A program made the translations under genes and the position numbers. This document shows positions 10,246 to 20,766 of a stretch of DNA of 64,000 nt, piece by piece. Within the stretch, counting starts at the first letter, position 1; every line of letters begins with the position of its first letter. The notes under the pieces are model-generated. The model made no database searches and had not been told where the DNA came from. It saw only the letters and a program-made list of their open reading frames with translations. This DNA is from Prorocentrum cordatum (Eukaryota > Sar > Dinophyceae > Prorocentrales > Prorocentraceae), in assembly GCA_963575745.1 (NCBI GenBank), contig CAUYUJ010015030.1:262501-326500 (forward strand), read 5' to 3'.

Positions 10246-11107
10246 CCCGCCGGCTAATGCCGCAGTTGCCGGGAAGCATGGGCGGGGTGAGAGCAACTGC
10301 GGGAGCTTGACGGTGCTTCCCGAGCCTGATGGCTCACAAGATTGTCCGTGCGACGCAAGCTACGCCGGCCTTTGGGGCCCGCGAAATTCATGACATAATG
10401 TCTTCAGATGGAACGCTTTTGGGGCAGAAGACCTCAGCTCAGATCGTGGGTCAATACAGATTCCTATATTGGGTTGGATCTTACAGCACGCCCAGGTGGC
10501 TTACGGTCAGCTGCTACATACAGTGCAGCGCGAATTCAATCATTTTTCTCTTGCATGGGCGGAGTGGACGTGCGATGCTCTATTGTCGTCGTGCTGGTCG
10601 AGGTTCTCAACGTTGTTGTCTGCAGTGAAGCCGGTCACCTTCAATTTGAGCAGTCTTATCTTGCATCGCGATATCGTGAAGTTCGGCCGTGTTCTTCTTG
10701 GGACGTGTTATGCGCATGGGATGTCTGCCGCCGGCCTTGTAGCCCCACACGGGCGTAGGCGGTATCATCAGCACGCTGGCAAGGCCTTCGCGCTGACGGA
10801 CATTGATTTATTCCTTTCGGGTGCTGTGAGTCTGTGCGCTCTGGCATGTGCCGCGTGGAAGGCAAGGCTTGGAAATCATTTATCGTAGTTGCGTGTGTTG
10901 CCGGTCTTTGCCTTGGGTGGCTGTCAAGGGCGGCACGCAGCTGCAGGAGACGACGCTATGTAAATATGCATGCACTGCCCACCCCGGAAGTGCGTGGAGC
11001 AGGACCCCCCCATGAGTGTTCATCAACAGCATGTTGCTATGGCCTGTTCTTTGGATGCTCATGGGAGTTTGCCTTGCGCGCCGTGGCCGCATTGCATCTA
11101 CAAGTAC
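10246..11107. other. Spacer between LHC fragments
   Basis: About 860 bp with no recognisable coding motif. The flanking LHC pieces share GACTTCTGGGACCCCGCTGG, so the spacer may be an insertion or intron within an LHC polyprotein gene. Confidence 0.4.
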
Positions 11108-11172
11108 CGACTTCTGGGACCCCGCTGGCTTCACGAAGGGCGGCGACGCCGCTGCCTTCAGGAGGCGCCGTC
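11108..11172 (+). pseudogene. LHC fragment 2 (N-terminal loop of a unit)
   Basis: Reads TDFWDPAGFTKGGDAAAFRR then RR, the stretch that normally leads into the first helix (ELKHGR). Here it runs straight into a GAC microsatellite, so helices 1 and 2 of this unit are missing. Confidence 0.65.
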
Positions 11173-11307
11173 ACCTCGACGACGACGCCGACGACGACGA
11201 CCACGACCACCACGACGCCGACGCCGACGACGACGACCTCCACGGACGCCGTCGCCGTCGCCTCGACGACGGCGACGACGACGACGACCACGACCACGAT
11301 GACGAGA
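11173..11307 (+). repeat. (GAC)n microsatellite inside the LHC array
   Basis: GACGACGACGCC-type triplets read as Asp/His-rich sequence in the LHC frame. They sit where helices 1-2 of the unit should be. Confidence 0.85.
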
Positions 11308-12066
11308 TGAAGCGGCCCCTGAACGCGGAGCTGGCCAACGGCCGCCTGGCCATGATGGTCATCATCGGGATGTTCCTCCAGGACGGACTCATGGGCTCCG
11401 CCCGGGGCGCCTGGGCGACCTACACGGATTCGCCGCTGCGCGCCTTCGAGAGCGAGTGGGACCTGCAGGCGCCCGTCGGCTACTGGGACCCGCTCGGCCT
11501 TGCGAAGGACGTCGGCGCGGACGTCCTCCACAGGAGAAGGGGCACCGCGGTCAAGCACGGCCGCTTCACCATGTGGGCCGCCATAGGGTACATCGTGCAG
11601 GATTTCTTCCTGTGGCCGGAGGTGTCGTCCTCGACGGGCCTGCCCTTGCGAGTCCTCCGAAAGGCCCGAGCGCTCCGGGCAAGGTGTCTGGCGCCGACTG
11701 GGGGCAAATGTTCCTGTTGTACGGCTCCCTCGAGCTCCACGCGGCCAGGCATGACCCAGCGGATCCTCTTGGCAAGTTCAGCAGAACCGAGGCGGGCTTC
11801 GGCAAGTCGTACTTCGGGGCCCTCGGCGGGTTCAAGGGGGGCGGCGTCGAGGACCCGGGGAAGAACAAGTGGCCCCTGAGCGCGGAGCTGGCCGAAGGCC
11901 GCCTGACCAGGGCGGCCGCCATCGGGATGTTCTTCCAGGTCAACCGCGCGGGCTCCGCCTGGGGCGACGGGGTGACCTACGCGGACTCGCCGCTGCGCGC
12001 CGTCGACAGCGAGCTGCGTGCGCAGGCGCCCGTCGGCTACTGGGACTCGCTCGGCCTCGCCGAAGT
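11308..12066 (+). CDS. Peridinin-type light-harvesting protein array (LHC polyprotein part) with one frameshift
   Basis: Encodes thylakoid chlorophyll a/c antenna protein. In order it shows helix 3 of one unit (AELANGRLAMMVIIGMF), the unit junction SPLRAFESEWDLQAPVGYWD, helix 1 of the next unit (AVKHGRFTMWAAIGYIV), a lumen/stroma loop, WGQMFLLYGSLEL (helix 2), helix 3 again (AELAEGRLTRAAAIGMFFQ), and a new start SPLRAVDSELRAQAPVGYWD. Dinoflagellate LHCs are commonly made as polyproteins cut near SPLRA. The frame changes near 11640-11650 (GGCCTGCCCTTGCGAG; one base too few), and beyond 12066 the frame dissolves into an Asp/His triplet repeat. It is a truncated or decaying copy, or a real gene with an assembly indel. 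It is the only clear plus-strand gene in the window. Confidence 0.8.
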
Positions 12067-12139
12067 CCACGCCCACAACCGCGTCGACGACGACCACGAC
12101 CACGACGGCTACGAAGACGACCGCGACCACGACCCAGAT

Positions 12140-12220
12140 GACTCGACCTCGCCCATGCAAGCACACATCGCCGACCCCCCCCTCTCCTCCGTCAATTTAC
12201 CTGATCTTGCGGTTATCGGC
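12140..12220 (+). repeat. ~80-bp direct repeat, copy A
   Basis: Begins GACTCGACCTCGCCCATG and ends CTTGCGGTTATCGGC. Copy B is 419 bases downstream at 12559-12636. The two copies bracket a long (CCT)n tract. Confidence 0.85.
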
Positions 12221-12222
12221 TG

Positions 12223-12368
12223 CGCCTCCTCCTCTCCTCCTCCTCCTCCTCCTCCTCCTCCTCCTCCTCCTCCTCCTCCTCCTCCTCCTCCTCCTCCTCT
12301 TCTCCTCCTCCTCCTCCTCCTCCTCCTCCTCCTCCTCCTCCTCCTCCTCCTCCTCCTCCTCCTCCTCC
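12223..12368. repeat. (CCT)n microsatellite
   Basis: About 145 bp of nearly uninterrupted CCT between the two copies of the ~80-bp repeat. Confidence 0.95.
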
Positions 12369-12558
12369 TATTGCGCAGGGCACTCTCACACCGTCCCCGG
12401 CGGCTGGAAACGAGGCCCGGGGACGTGTCCGCGGGGCGGTTGTGGCAGGATTACCAAACGAATATCGAGCTGTATCCAGAAAGGGAAGCAACACAGTCCC
12501 CCCGCTTGTGGTGACAGAAGACCCCCCACAGGCCCAGGCGGAAGGAGCAACCACAGAG

Positions 12559-12636
12559 GACTCGACCTGCCCCATGCGAACGCACATCGCTGACCCCCCC
12601 CCTCCTTCTACTTACCTGATCTTGCGGTTATCGGCT
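12559..12636 (+). repeat. ~80-bp direct repeat, copy B
   Basis: Begins GACTCGACCTGCCCCATG and ends CTTGCGGTTATCGGC. It has about nine differences from copy A. Confidence 0.85.
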
Positions 12637-12749
12637 TCTCACAGCAGGGCATGGACACAACCCCCATCCTGGCACAGGCCCCCCAATAGTGAGCAGTTCG
12701 TGCCAGAGGATCCTGCCACGCACAACGACACATCGGAGCATAGCGGCAC

Positions 12750-13290
12750 GCGTCGTCGACAGACGAAGACGTCCCAGATGGGAATCGAAAGGCGGTTGAG
12801 GCTGAGGGCGCGATACCACCCCGAGCATCGTGGACAGACGACGTCCCAGTGGGGAATCGAGAGGAGGTAGCCCGCAGTGACCAGCGTTCAACTCACACCA
12901 ACGACTGGTTTGATTCAGGGCGGGGCTTTCGGACTCAACCGAATCAACCTGTTTTTGCATCATCGTCATCATCATCGTCATCATCGTCGTCATGATATTC
13001 ATCATCGTCCGCGTCATCGCCATCATCGCCACCATCTCCTCACCATCGTCATCGCCATAATATCCATCATCATCTCCTCGTCATCGCCATCATCATGTAG
13101 TGATGATGATGATGATGATTAAATCAAGACCCGCATGACGATGATGGCGGCGTGAACATGTTGATGCTGATGATGGTGACGATGATGATGAAGCCGATGA
13201 TTGCGATGCTGATGGCGATGACGATGATGATGCTGATGATGATGAGAATGACAATAACCTTCTTCCGGACTGCGCGGGCCGTGCTGAGCA
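12750..13290. repeat. Short duplicated block and CAT/GAT microsatellites
   Basis: GACAGACGA..GACGTCCCAG.TGGGAATCGA occurs twice (12757-12790 and 12832-12865). Then CAT/CGT triplets (12957-13095) and GAT triplets (13100-13250). No gene seen. Confidence 0.75.
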
Positions 13291-16200
13291 CTAACCGGAA
13301 AGCTCCACAGCCTCCGTGGAAGCGGGCCGCCGCATTTCGTCAAGCACCTCCGTGAGGTCGGGCAGCGCCACGGGGACCCGTGCCAGGTGATCGGCCACGA
13401 CGTGGTTCACGACGTTGAAGAACTCCTTCGGGCCAGGCGTGGCGTCGATCCTGCGCGCCCTGAACTCCCGGAAGACGTCGGAGCGGATCATGACGGCGAT
13501 CTGCAGCCTGCTGTCGTCTACGCACTGTTGCAGCTCGCGGTGGGTCGCGAAACAGCCCTGGCAGTCCGCGGAGGCGTGGTGGTTCACGTTGTGTTCGAGG
13601 GAGGACAGGGTGCCCATGTAGAAGGACCCAGGCTTTTGCTCGAGGGTGACGACCCTTCCGCAGGAGGCTGTGCTCGAGGGTGACGCCCCATCATGTGCTC
13701 CCAGGATCCCTGGGGTCCTCACTTGCACGGAGCGCGTCCCGAAAATCGCCACGGCCGCGTGCAACGGGGAGCATCCGCCATCTGTGTGCCAACCGTCGTC
13801 CCGCGCGCCTGGCTGCATGAGCTGGATCGATGCGTGCGCGAACGCGTGGTCGGCGAAGTGCTCTGTCATGATGGGCTTTCCGTTCTGCTCGACGATGGCA
13901 GGTGGCATGCCGTCGGCTTTGACAGCCTCGCGCATTTTGTCTCCCAGCTGTTGCAGCCGCGGGCGCATCTTCTTCCGCAGCGCTCGCACGAAGGCGGCCA
14001 TGTGGGGCGAGGGGATGATCTGCAAATTCCCGTCCTTGTTGAGGCTGCGGCACTTCGGGGGCCTTTCGTCGTCCACGATGCCTGCGACCTCTGCGTCGCC
14101 TCGGACGCATTTGGAGACGGTTGCTCCCGTGTCCAGGCGCTCCTCGGCCAAGTTCTGCCAGCGCGGGTCTCTCTGCAAGAAGCGGGGCAAGTCTGGGTCC
14201 AGCTCCGCCTCCGCTATCGTGCCCGTGCCGTTTTTTCCCTGCGCCATGGAGATGCGCACGTCAAGCTGGGCGCCAGCCGGCTGCAGGAAGCGACGAGCCC
14301 TTAGACGACTGATTGTCGCTCTGGCGCCAGGGTGCCAAAGCAGGCAGCTCTCGGCGGCCTTCGACAAGTCTGGGGGGGCAGTCTGCAAGTTCGTCAACGG
14401 GCCAGCGTCCTCGGCCGTCGAGTGCCTTCGCTGTTTCAGCCTTTAGCCAATCCTCGCCCGACCGCATGAACCACTTCTCAAAGAAAGGCAGGTTGTCCAG
14501 CCACGGGGCGGGTTCCTGGTCCTCGTAATTGTAGAAGTCTCCCGACCCTGGCTCCTTGCCTGGGATCCCCAAGACCTCCCTGCAGAAAACCACGAAGTCT
14601 TTCGGGTGCCCCCCTGGAGGATGCCCGAGCGCGCTGCAAGGCTCTGGTTGGAACAACACCTTTGCGCGTGTACAACTCCGCCATCAGGCACCCGATGGAC
14701 CACATGTCCAGGTCCTCTGAGTAGCGCTGGTTCCCCAAGAAAACGTATACCGCTCTGTAAGCGGGCGTGCATACTCCGAGGTCATCGCAGGTCGGGCTGT
14801 AGCGCAGTTTCTTCTTCAACCTGCCGTGGGGATCCGCCATCTCCACGCAGCCGAGGTCGGCGAGCACCACCTGCGGAGAGGGGCGGATGGAGGAGAGGGG
14901 AGCGACGGCGACTGAGCTCCCCCTGGAGGGAAGGGCGGGATAGAGGGCACGACGACGGCATCTCGGGGGAAGGGTGGAGCCTCCCTTGTTAGAACTCGGT
15001 GTGAGACCTAACGTGAAGGCTCGTGAGGTAAGCTGAGCTCTGACCTCGTCTATGAGGGCGTCGTCGGAGCTCTAGCATGCTATCTTAGAGCTCCATGGGA
15101 GCTCTAACGCGCTATGTTAGAGCTCCATCGGAGCTCTCACATGCTATGTTATAGCGCCCTGGGGAGATCTGACATGCTAGGTTACAGCTCCCATGGAGCT
15201 CTAACATAGCATGTTAGAGCTCCATGGGAGCTCTAACATAGCATGTTAGAGCTCCCTGGGAGCTCTAACATGGTATCACGTGCCGTGTTAGAGCTCCCTG
15301 GGAGCTCTAACATACTATGTTAGAGCTCCATGTGAGCCCTGACAACTCGGGATCTTCGTCGAAGGAACGACGATGATGGCGAGGATGACGACGACGACGA
15401 CGAGGATGACGAGGATGACGATGATGACGAGGACGACGAGGACGACGACGACGAGGAGGACGACGACGAGGACGACGAGGATGACGAGGATGACGAGGAC
15501 GACGAGGACGACGACGACGAGGACGAGGAGGACGACGACGAGGACGACGAGGACGACGAGGACGACGAGGACGGCGAGGACGACGAGGACGACGAGGACG
15601 AGGAGGACGAGGAGGAGGACGACGGCGACGACGACGGCGACGACGTCGACGTCGAGCGCCTCGAAGGAACTCGGGATCTGCCAGTCGAACTGCAGCTTGC
15701 TCTTTGGGCACGGCGCGACGGGATCCCATTCGCCAAGCTCACGTGATACAAGTGCCTGCTTCTCGAAGCAGCCGCGCGTCTGCGGCGATCCTCGCATCAG
15801 GATGTTCGCGGGCTTGATGTCGCAGTGAATGAGGCCCCTGTCGCGCATGTACTGGGGCCCTTCGAGAACGCTGTTCAGGACGCGGCGCATCCCTGTCTGC
15901 GTGAAGGACGACTTCTCGACGAATTGGCGGACATCGATCTCGAACAACTCGTGCGCGAGGCCGATGTGCTCCGTCCATTTCCAATCTGTCCTTGGTACCG
16001 ACTGTTGCAGTTCTCGGTGCGCTTTCTTCGGGGCCGTTGCAGTTCCTGGGCCAACCTCCTGAAAAAGGCCCACGTCGAGTAAGCGAACGAGACGCGGGTG
16101 CGTGCCCACAGCACCGTGGCGCGTGACCTCATCCAGAGCCCCTCCGACGGCATCCGTATTGAACCCCTTCTGCGCATCGCTGGGGTCGCCCCGCATCATC

Positions 16201-16901
16201 TTGATCCTAAGGCCAGTCTTGTCGCCCCGTCGCGTGCCCAAGTCGACCTTGCCGAAAGAGCCCTGACCGAGCTCCCCTCCTTCCCACTGCACGTCGTACT
16301 CGAGCGGCAGGTCCTCGCACTTGCCCTTCTGTTTGTTTTGGTACGCGCGCCCGACCGCGTCGAGCTTCAGTGCACGTAGATTCACACGACCCTCGTCGTG
16401 GGACACCGCTCTCGGACCAGCAGACCCGCGACGAGCAGCTGCCGGTGGCGTAGGCTCCGATACCCCGTCCGCGGCGGGAACGAGCACCTTCCCCAGCGCG
16501 TCCTCTAGGGTTTCTCCTGCGACACCGTGGCCCTCGGCGACAGCTGGCTCATCTTCTGCAGCGTTAGCTGTTCCAGCCCATTCCGCGCACCCTGGCACCC
16601 CCGCGGGCTTGCTCACATAGTCTTTCCAGTTGGCGCCCAGCGCAATCTTGGCGAGCCGCGCGCAGGTGTCATGCGAAACTGGCTTTGGCCACGTCAACAC
16701 ACATTTGTTATTCGTTACCTTCTCCAGCGTCACATTTGCGGTCGGGGCCCCTTTTGCCACCCTGGCCATGCGATTGCTGCAGGCCCCCCTCAGCTTCATG
16801 TTGATCTTGTGGTTGTTCGACCCGTCACCCTGCAGGTAACAGCCCCACTTCTAGAAGAGAACCCTGTTCCTGTCGCGACCGCTGCCGCCCGAGGCAGCCA
16901 T
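13291..16901 (-). CDS. Protein kinase fused to a 2-oxoglutarate/Fe(II) oxygenase-like domain; interrupted
   Basis: Start chosen at ATG 16901 (MAASGGSGRDRN). After 16 codons there is an in-frame TAG (16851-16853), then 397 codons open to 15660. These show a Gly-rich loop GELGQGSFGKVDLG, a beta-3 Lys in GLRIKMMRG, ALDEV (helix C Glu) and catalytic loop GLIHCDIKPANILM (HCD for HRD). A 789-bp intron (14871-15659) with GC donor GAG/GCGCTC and acceptor CTCTCCGCAG leads to VVLADLGCVE (DLG for DFG), TPAYRAVYVFLG (the APE motif is lost) and YSEDLDMWSIGCLMAELY. Frameshifts follow at CGCAAAGG (~14670) and in a 7-base C run (14372-14378). The C-lobe ends ESCLLWHPGARATI. The same frame continues about 300 residues with DDGWHTDGGCS (HxD), SLEHNVNHH (distal His) and VMIRSD (candidate 2-OG Arg). 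Either a pseudogene or a gene with assembly errors. Confidence 0.7.
15065..15345. repeat. 32-bp palindromic satellite array 1 (intronic)
   Basis: About 8 units of TTAGAGCTCC-NN-GGAGCTCTAA joined by CATG/TATG spacers (AACATAGCATGTTAG). Each unit is a dyad around GAGCTC, and each junction (CTAACAT..ATGTTAG) is a second dyad. Same family as the arrays at 22.7, 24.7 and 26.2 kb. Confidence 0.9.
15366..15652. repeat. (GACGAG)n / (GAC)n microsatellite in the kinase intron
   Basis: About 285 bp of GAC, GAG and GAT triplets next to the GC donor. Read as poly-Val/Leu or poly-Ser on the minus strand; not coding. Confidence 0.9.
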
Positions 16902-17475
16902 CGCCGCGGAGGCGCGCTGACGGCAGTGTCGTCCCTGCGGGCCCGCTAAGTTTCAGTGGACCGAGACGCCTGCGGGCCCCTCCTCCGTCCTCCTCCTCCC
17001 CCTGCGGCCGCTCCTCGGAGCGTTGCTTCCCGCGTCTTCCCTACCCTGCTGCACCCCCATCCTGGCCCGCTCCTGCAGAGCGCCGTAAGGATGCAAGGGC
17101 CTTGGCGGCATGGTATCTATTGTTTATCCAGCTCCCCAGCTTCGGAACGGAAAGCGTAGGATGCAAGGGTACCCTTTGGAAAGGTAAGCATCCTGACTCT
17201 GCGCCTTGCCTGCGCCGTGGGCCAAGTGCGACGGATGGCGACGAAGGGATGACGGAGGACTATGTTCCTATCTGTACGCAAGGCGCCGTGTACTGCACAG
17301 GCCAGAAGGCGGCGCGCGTCCCATTACGAGAACGGAGGCGACGCCGTCAGCGCGCGACTGCTGCAGTCCAAAATCAAACAAGTGACAGCTCCACGGGAAC
17401 AGGAGCGCGCGGGCTGGCTCCTGCGTCGGAGCTGTCGAATTCTGTTGCAGCCTGTGCTCAAGCCTGTGCTCTGTT
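16902..17475. other. Spacer between the kinase gene and the methyltransferase-like gene
   Basis: About 570 bp. It would be 5' flank of the minus-strand kinase gene and 3' flank of the gene that ends at 17476. No leader relic or promoter motif was recognised. A repeated word (AGCCTGTGCTC, twice) lies at 17450-17475. Confidence 0.4.
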
Positions 17476-20400
17476 TCAGCCTGTCTTCGGCCTCTTCTTC
17501 TTCGAGGCCGAGGAGTCGTCTGATGACGAGGGGTATGAGGTCGAGGACGCGTCGGCGTCGCGCCTCTTACCCTTCTTACCCTTATTATGTTCATCCTTCT
17601 TGTCCTTCTTCTTATTATCCTTATTGTCCTTCTTCTTGTCCTCCTTATTGCCATCCTTCTTGTTGTCGTCCTTCTTCCCATCCTTCGGGTCCTCCTTCGG
17701 GTCCTCCTTTGTCAGGCGCAACTGCACGGAGCGTGCAAGCAGGTCCTCGTTCACGAACACCACGGTGCTGCTCCTGAGCATGGCCTCGACGGCACGCTCC
17801 ACGAGAAACGGCTTGAGCACCTTCGCGTGGTGGTCGTCGAAAGTCAAGGCCAACGCACTGCGCCCGCTCTCGATGCAGCCGTGCATGCCTGCGCCGCCCG
17901 CAGGCGTGCCGAAGTACACCCACCTGGGCTCCCCCGCCTCGTGGCAGAGCTCCTTTAGGATGTCGGTTTCGTGCGGGAACCACGGCACCTCCGTTCCCGT
18001 GGGCTGGCGGTAGAGCTTCCGCTTCTTCACGGCCGCAGTCACGCGGGCCTTCTCGGGGCGGACGGCTGTTGCAGCTTCGTCGCGCGCCTCGGCGCCACAA
18101 TCAGCGCCCTCGTCCTCCTGGAGAGGGTGGCAGTGCCCCAGCTTCTCTCGCTCCTCGGCCTCCACCTCGGTGACGCACTGCCCGACCATGCTGGCCAAGC
18201 TGGTCTCCCGAACCTGCTTGGGCGCGAGGGCGTGGCTCTTCTGCGGCCGGACAGGCACGTTCCTCATCACTTCGTTGAAGAGGGGGCTGCCCGCGTCCAC
18301 GAACTGCCTGATCTTGGCCACTTGCTTCGGCTTCCTCCCCTTGTAGCAGAGCAACATGACCTCGTGCGAGCGCGAGTTCGCCAGGCCTCGCCGCCTCTGG
18401 AAGTGGCCGCACTGCTGCATCTGCTTCGTGTTGTAGGCGAGGTGGCATGTGACCGTGCGGAACTTGTTTGCGGCGAGGATCTCCTGGATCTTCGGGGGGT
18501 TCGACTGCGCGCGGCCCGTCAGCACCCACAGCACGTCCCGTCCACCGACCATCAGCGGTTCCAGGCACTTCAGGTAGCGTGTGAAATCCAACTCGTCCAG
18601 CGCGGGCTCAAGGCGCGTGAGGCCTTGCCCCTCGAAGACGCAGCACAACTTCGCATTCTTGACATCGTTGAAGCCCATCACTGATGCATTATCTGTGAGG
18701 TTCTGGTATAGGCGTGCCTGAGTAACCGAAGCGTTGACATCCATGGCGCTGCCCTCCGCCGTGATCATGACGACCCGCGTATCCAGCACGGTAGAGCACT
18801 GCTGCTCGCACAGCGCCTTGAAGTTATTCACGTCGCTCGGGGAAACGTCTATCTTCTTCTTATCCTCGGAGGCCGCCTCCGCTGTTCCAGCACCGCCCGC
18901 TGTTGCAGCACCGACCGTGTCGCTGTCCGCAGGCTTTTGCTCTGACGGTTCCTGGGGTTTCCCACGAGGGAGTCGTGCGCGATCTGGAACTTCTCGAAGA
19001 ACCTCTTGTTCACTCGCACGCTCCTGTGGAACTTGCCCATGTTGTAGCGCTCGGCGCACGGCTGGGTGAGGGCGCCAGAGATCTCCTGCTTGTAGAAATC
19101 CTGGCCTATTTCGAGGAAGTGTTTCATCGCCAGGCGCAGCGCCTCGGTCGGCAGTGGCTGCACCCAGGTCGGGTCCTTGTCAGGCTCCTCAGTCTTCTCG
19201 AAGAACTTGAGCGGCGAGTCGAGGTATTGCCTCGCCATGACCATGACTTTTCTCTCGGCGGCGCCCTCCTGTGTGTCTGTTGTTTCAGTGCTGTTGCAGC
19301 CAGTGCTCCCTTTGAACAAGTCTGGGTACTGTTTCAGAAAGTTCGCCACGCACTTCTTCGCCCACTGCCTGGCCGATGGTGGGGGCGCTGTACGGGTCCT
19401 TCACGCTCTTCCGCCACATCCGCGTGTACAGGCTTTCCAAGACGTACCCCAGCGAGGTAGCGTCCGTCTTCGCGATGATCGTCCCAAGCTGTGTGGGCCT
19501 GTCCAGCAGATTGTCTCGCCCCCAACGGTTCACGGCGGCATCCAAAAGCAGCAATGCCCCCGGGCACCTTTTCGAGAGCGAGCCAGTTGATCATGTGCGT
19601 CTTGACGGTCCTCAGGCTGTGGCAGTGCATAAATCCCCACTTTATGTTTTTCTCCAACCACGCCTGCGCCTTCTCTGCCGAGGGGTTCCCGCCACCTGGC
19701 CCGCCGCTCTTCAAGATGTCCGCCGCACGTGCCACGATGCGCATGAGGTTCTGGTTCTCGACCCCGAGGAAATCGCGCAGGCGCCCGTTGCGGGATCCCT
19801 GGTTGACAGACCACTTGAACTTGTTCTCCTCGACCTTCTCAGCCGCGCGCCCCGGGATCAGCACGAAATCGAAGGGCCAATCCAGAATCAAGTCCTCCAC
19901 CGCTTCTACGGCCTGCCTGTTGCCTTCCTTTTTTCGCCCAGTAGTAGGCCAGCCAGACAGCGTTGACCACGACGTCACTGCCCAAACGCTTGAACTTGCC
20001 GATCTCGGGCACAGCGGTCTGGTTCACGGTGGTGCTCATGATGGGGATCTCGAACCCTTTCTCAACCTGCTTCGGGATGTTCCAACGCATGCCACCCTTG
20101 ACCTGGCTTAGCGTCTCCACGATGCGCCGCTGTGGGTTACCCTGGGCTGTGCACTCGACGTCGCCAGCGCCCTCAAGAGAGTCGTTCGCTGTTTCGGCCG
20201 CGTCGTCCGTCGGCACGTTCCGCATGAACGTGTCCGCAGCCACGTTCTCCACCTTGCCCACCGTGATATTCTCCTCCAGGAAACTGTTGTCGATGGGCGC
20301 CGTATACGCCAGGTTCAGATCGGCATTCCTGCGCTCGCCCTTCTCGTTACACTCTTCGATGATCCTGGCGAGCTTCTCCTGCAATGGAGTTCTCTCCGAG

Positions 20401-20766
20401 CTGTCCTTCTTCGAGATCTTCTTCGACTGGTCCTCCTGCGACTTGTCTGGCTTCTCCCTCTTCGGCTTCTCGGCCCTCTCGGCGACGCGCTTCGGAATGG
20501 TCTTGAGAAGCCGATTGAAGTCAGTCTCGATGAGGGGGGGAACCTTTGTCGGCCCAGAAGTCCTTGAACGGCTGCGCCGCGAAGCCGCTCATCGCGCTCA
20601 GGCGGGCTGGTTCAGCTGCGGGCTGGCCGTTCCACCTCGCGCGCCCGTTGCAGGTCGGGCTGGAGCCGCGGCGGGAATGGAATTGGGCAATGATGGAAGA
20701 AGAGGGGCCGTTGTAGCCGATGGAACGTCCAGAGGGCGGATAGGAAGCAAGCGAAAATAGCCGCAA
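17476..20766 (-). pseudogene. Large dinoflagellate gene with a DNA-methyltransferase-like C-terminal half; many frameshifts
   Basis: Successive minus-strand frames read as one protein of about 1,050 residues. N-terminal part: FAAQPFKDFWADK then a Lys/Glu-rich stretch. Middle: RLGSDVVVNAVWLAYYWAK, EDLILDWPFDFVLI, RPTQLGTIIAKTDATSLGYV. C-terminal part: GGRDVLWVLTGR, GLANSRSHEVMLLCYKGRKP and WVYFGTPAGGAGMHGCIESG. The last three resemble, in order, the late strands and motif I (DPFxGSGT..A) of amino-DNA methyltransferases of the permuted class; a clear DPPY motif is missing. The end is Lys/Asp-rich (KKDNKDNKKKDKKDEHNKG), likely disordered. Frame changes occur near 20548 (AAAGGTT), 19927 (A6), 19557 (G5), 19365 and 18965. 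Each costs or gains one or two bases, so decay and homopolymer sequencing error are both possible. Function unproved. Confidence 0.5.

Larger units (their letters stand above)
14871..15659 (-). other. Intron with GC-AG borders in the kinase gene
   Basis: Donor GAG/GCGCTC (exon ends at 15660) and acceptor CTCTCCGCAG/GTGGTG (exon starts at 14870). The join gives IPSSFE-VVLADLGC, in phase. The intron is filled by a palindromic 32-bp array and a (GAC)n tract. Confidence 0.65.

Noticed and set aside
9572-10393. A 273-codon plus-strand Ala/Arg/Pro-rich frame
   Set aside because: Mostly a CCG-rich composition effect. Only the short LHC helix at 10088-10150 is supportable, and it is annotated separately.
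15065-15345. CRISPR-like array
   Set aside because: Units are contiguous palindromes without unique spacers of constant length, and the genome is eukaryotic.
20742-20765. Leader-like bases upstream of the methyltransferase-like gene (minus strand GCGGCTATTTTCGCTTGC)
   Set aside because: Only about 11 of 16 aligned bases match the DinoSL, too weak to call beside the other relics.
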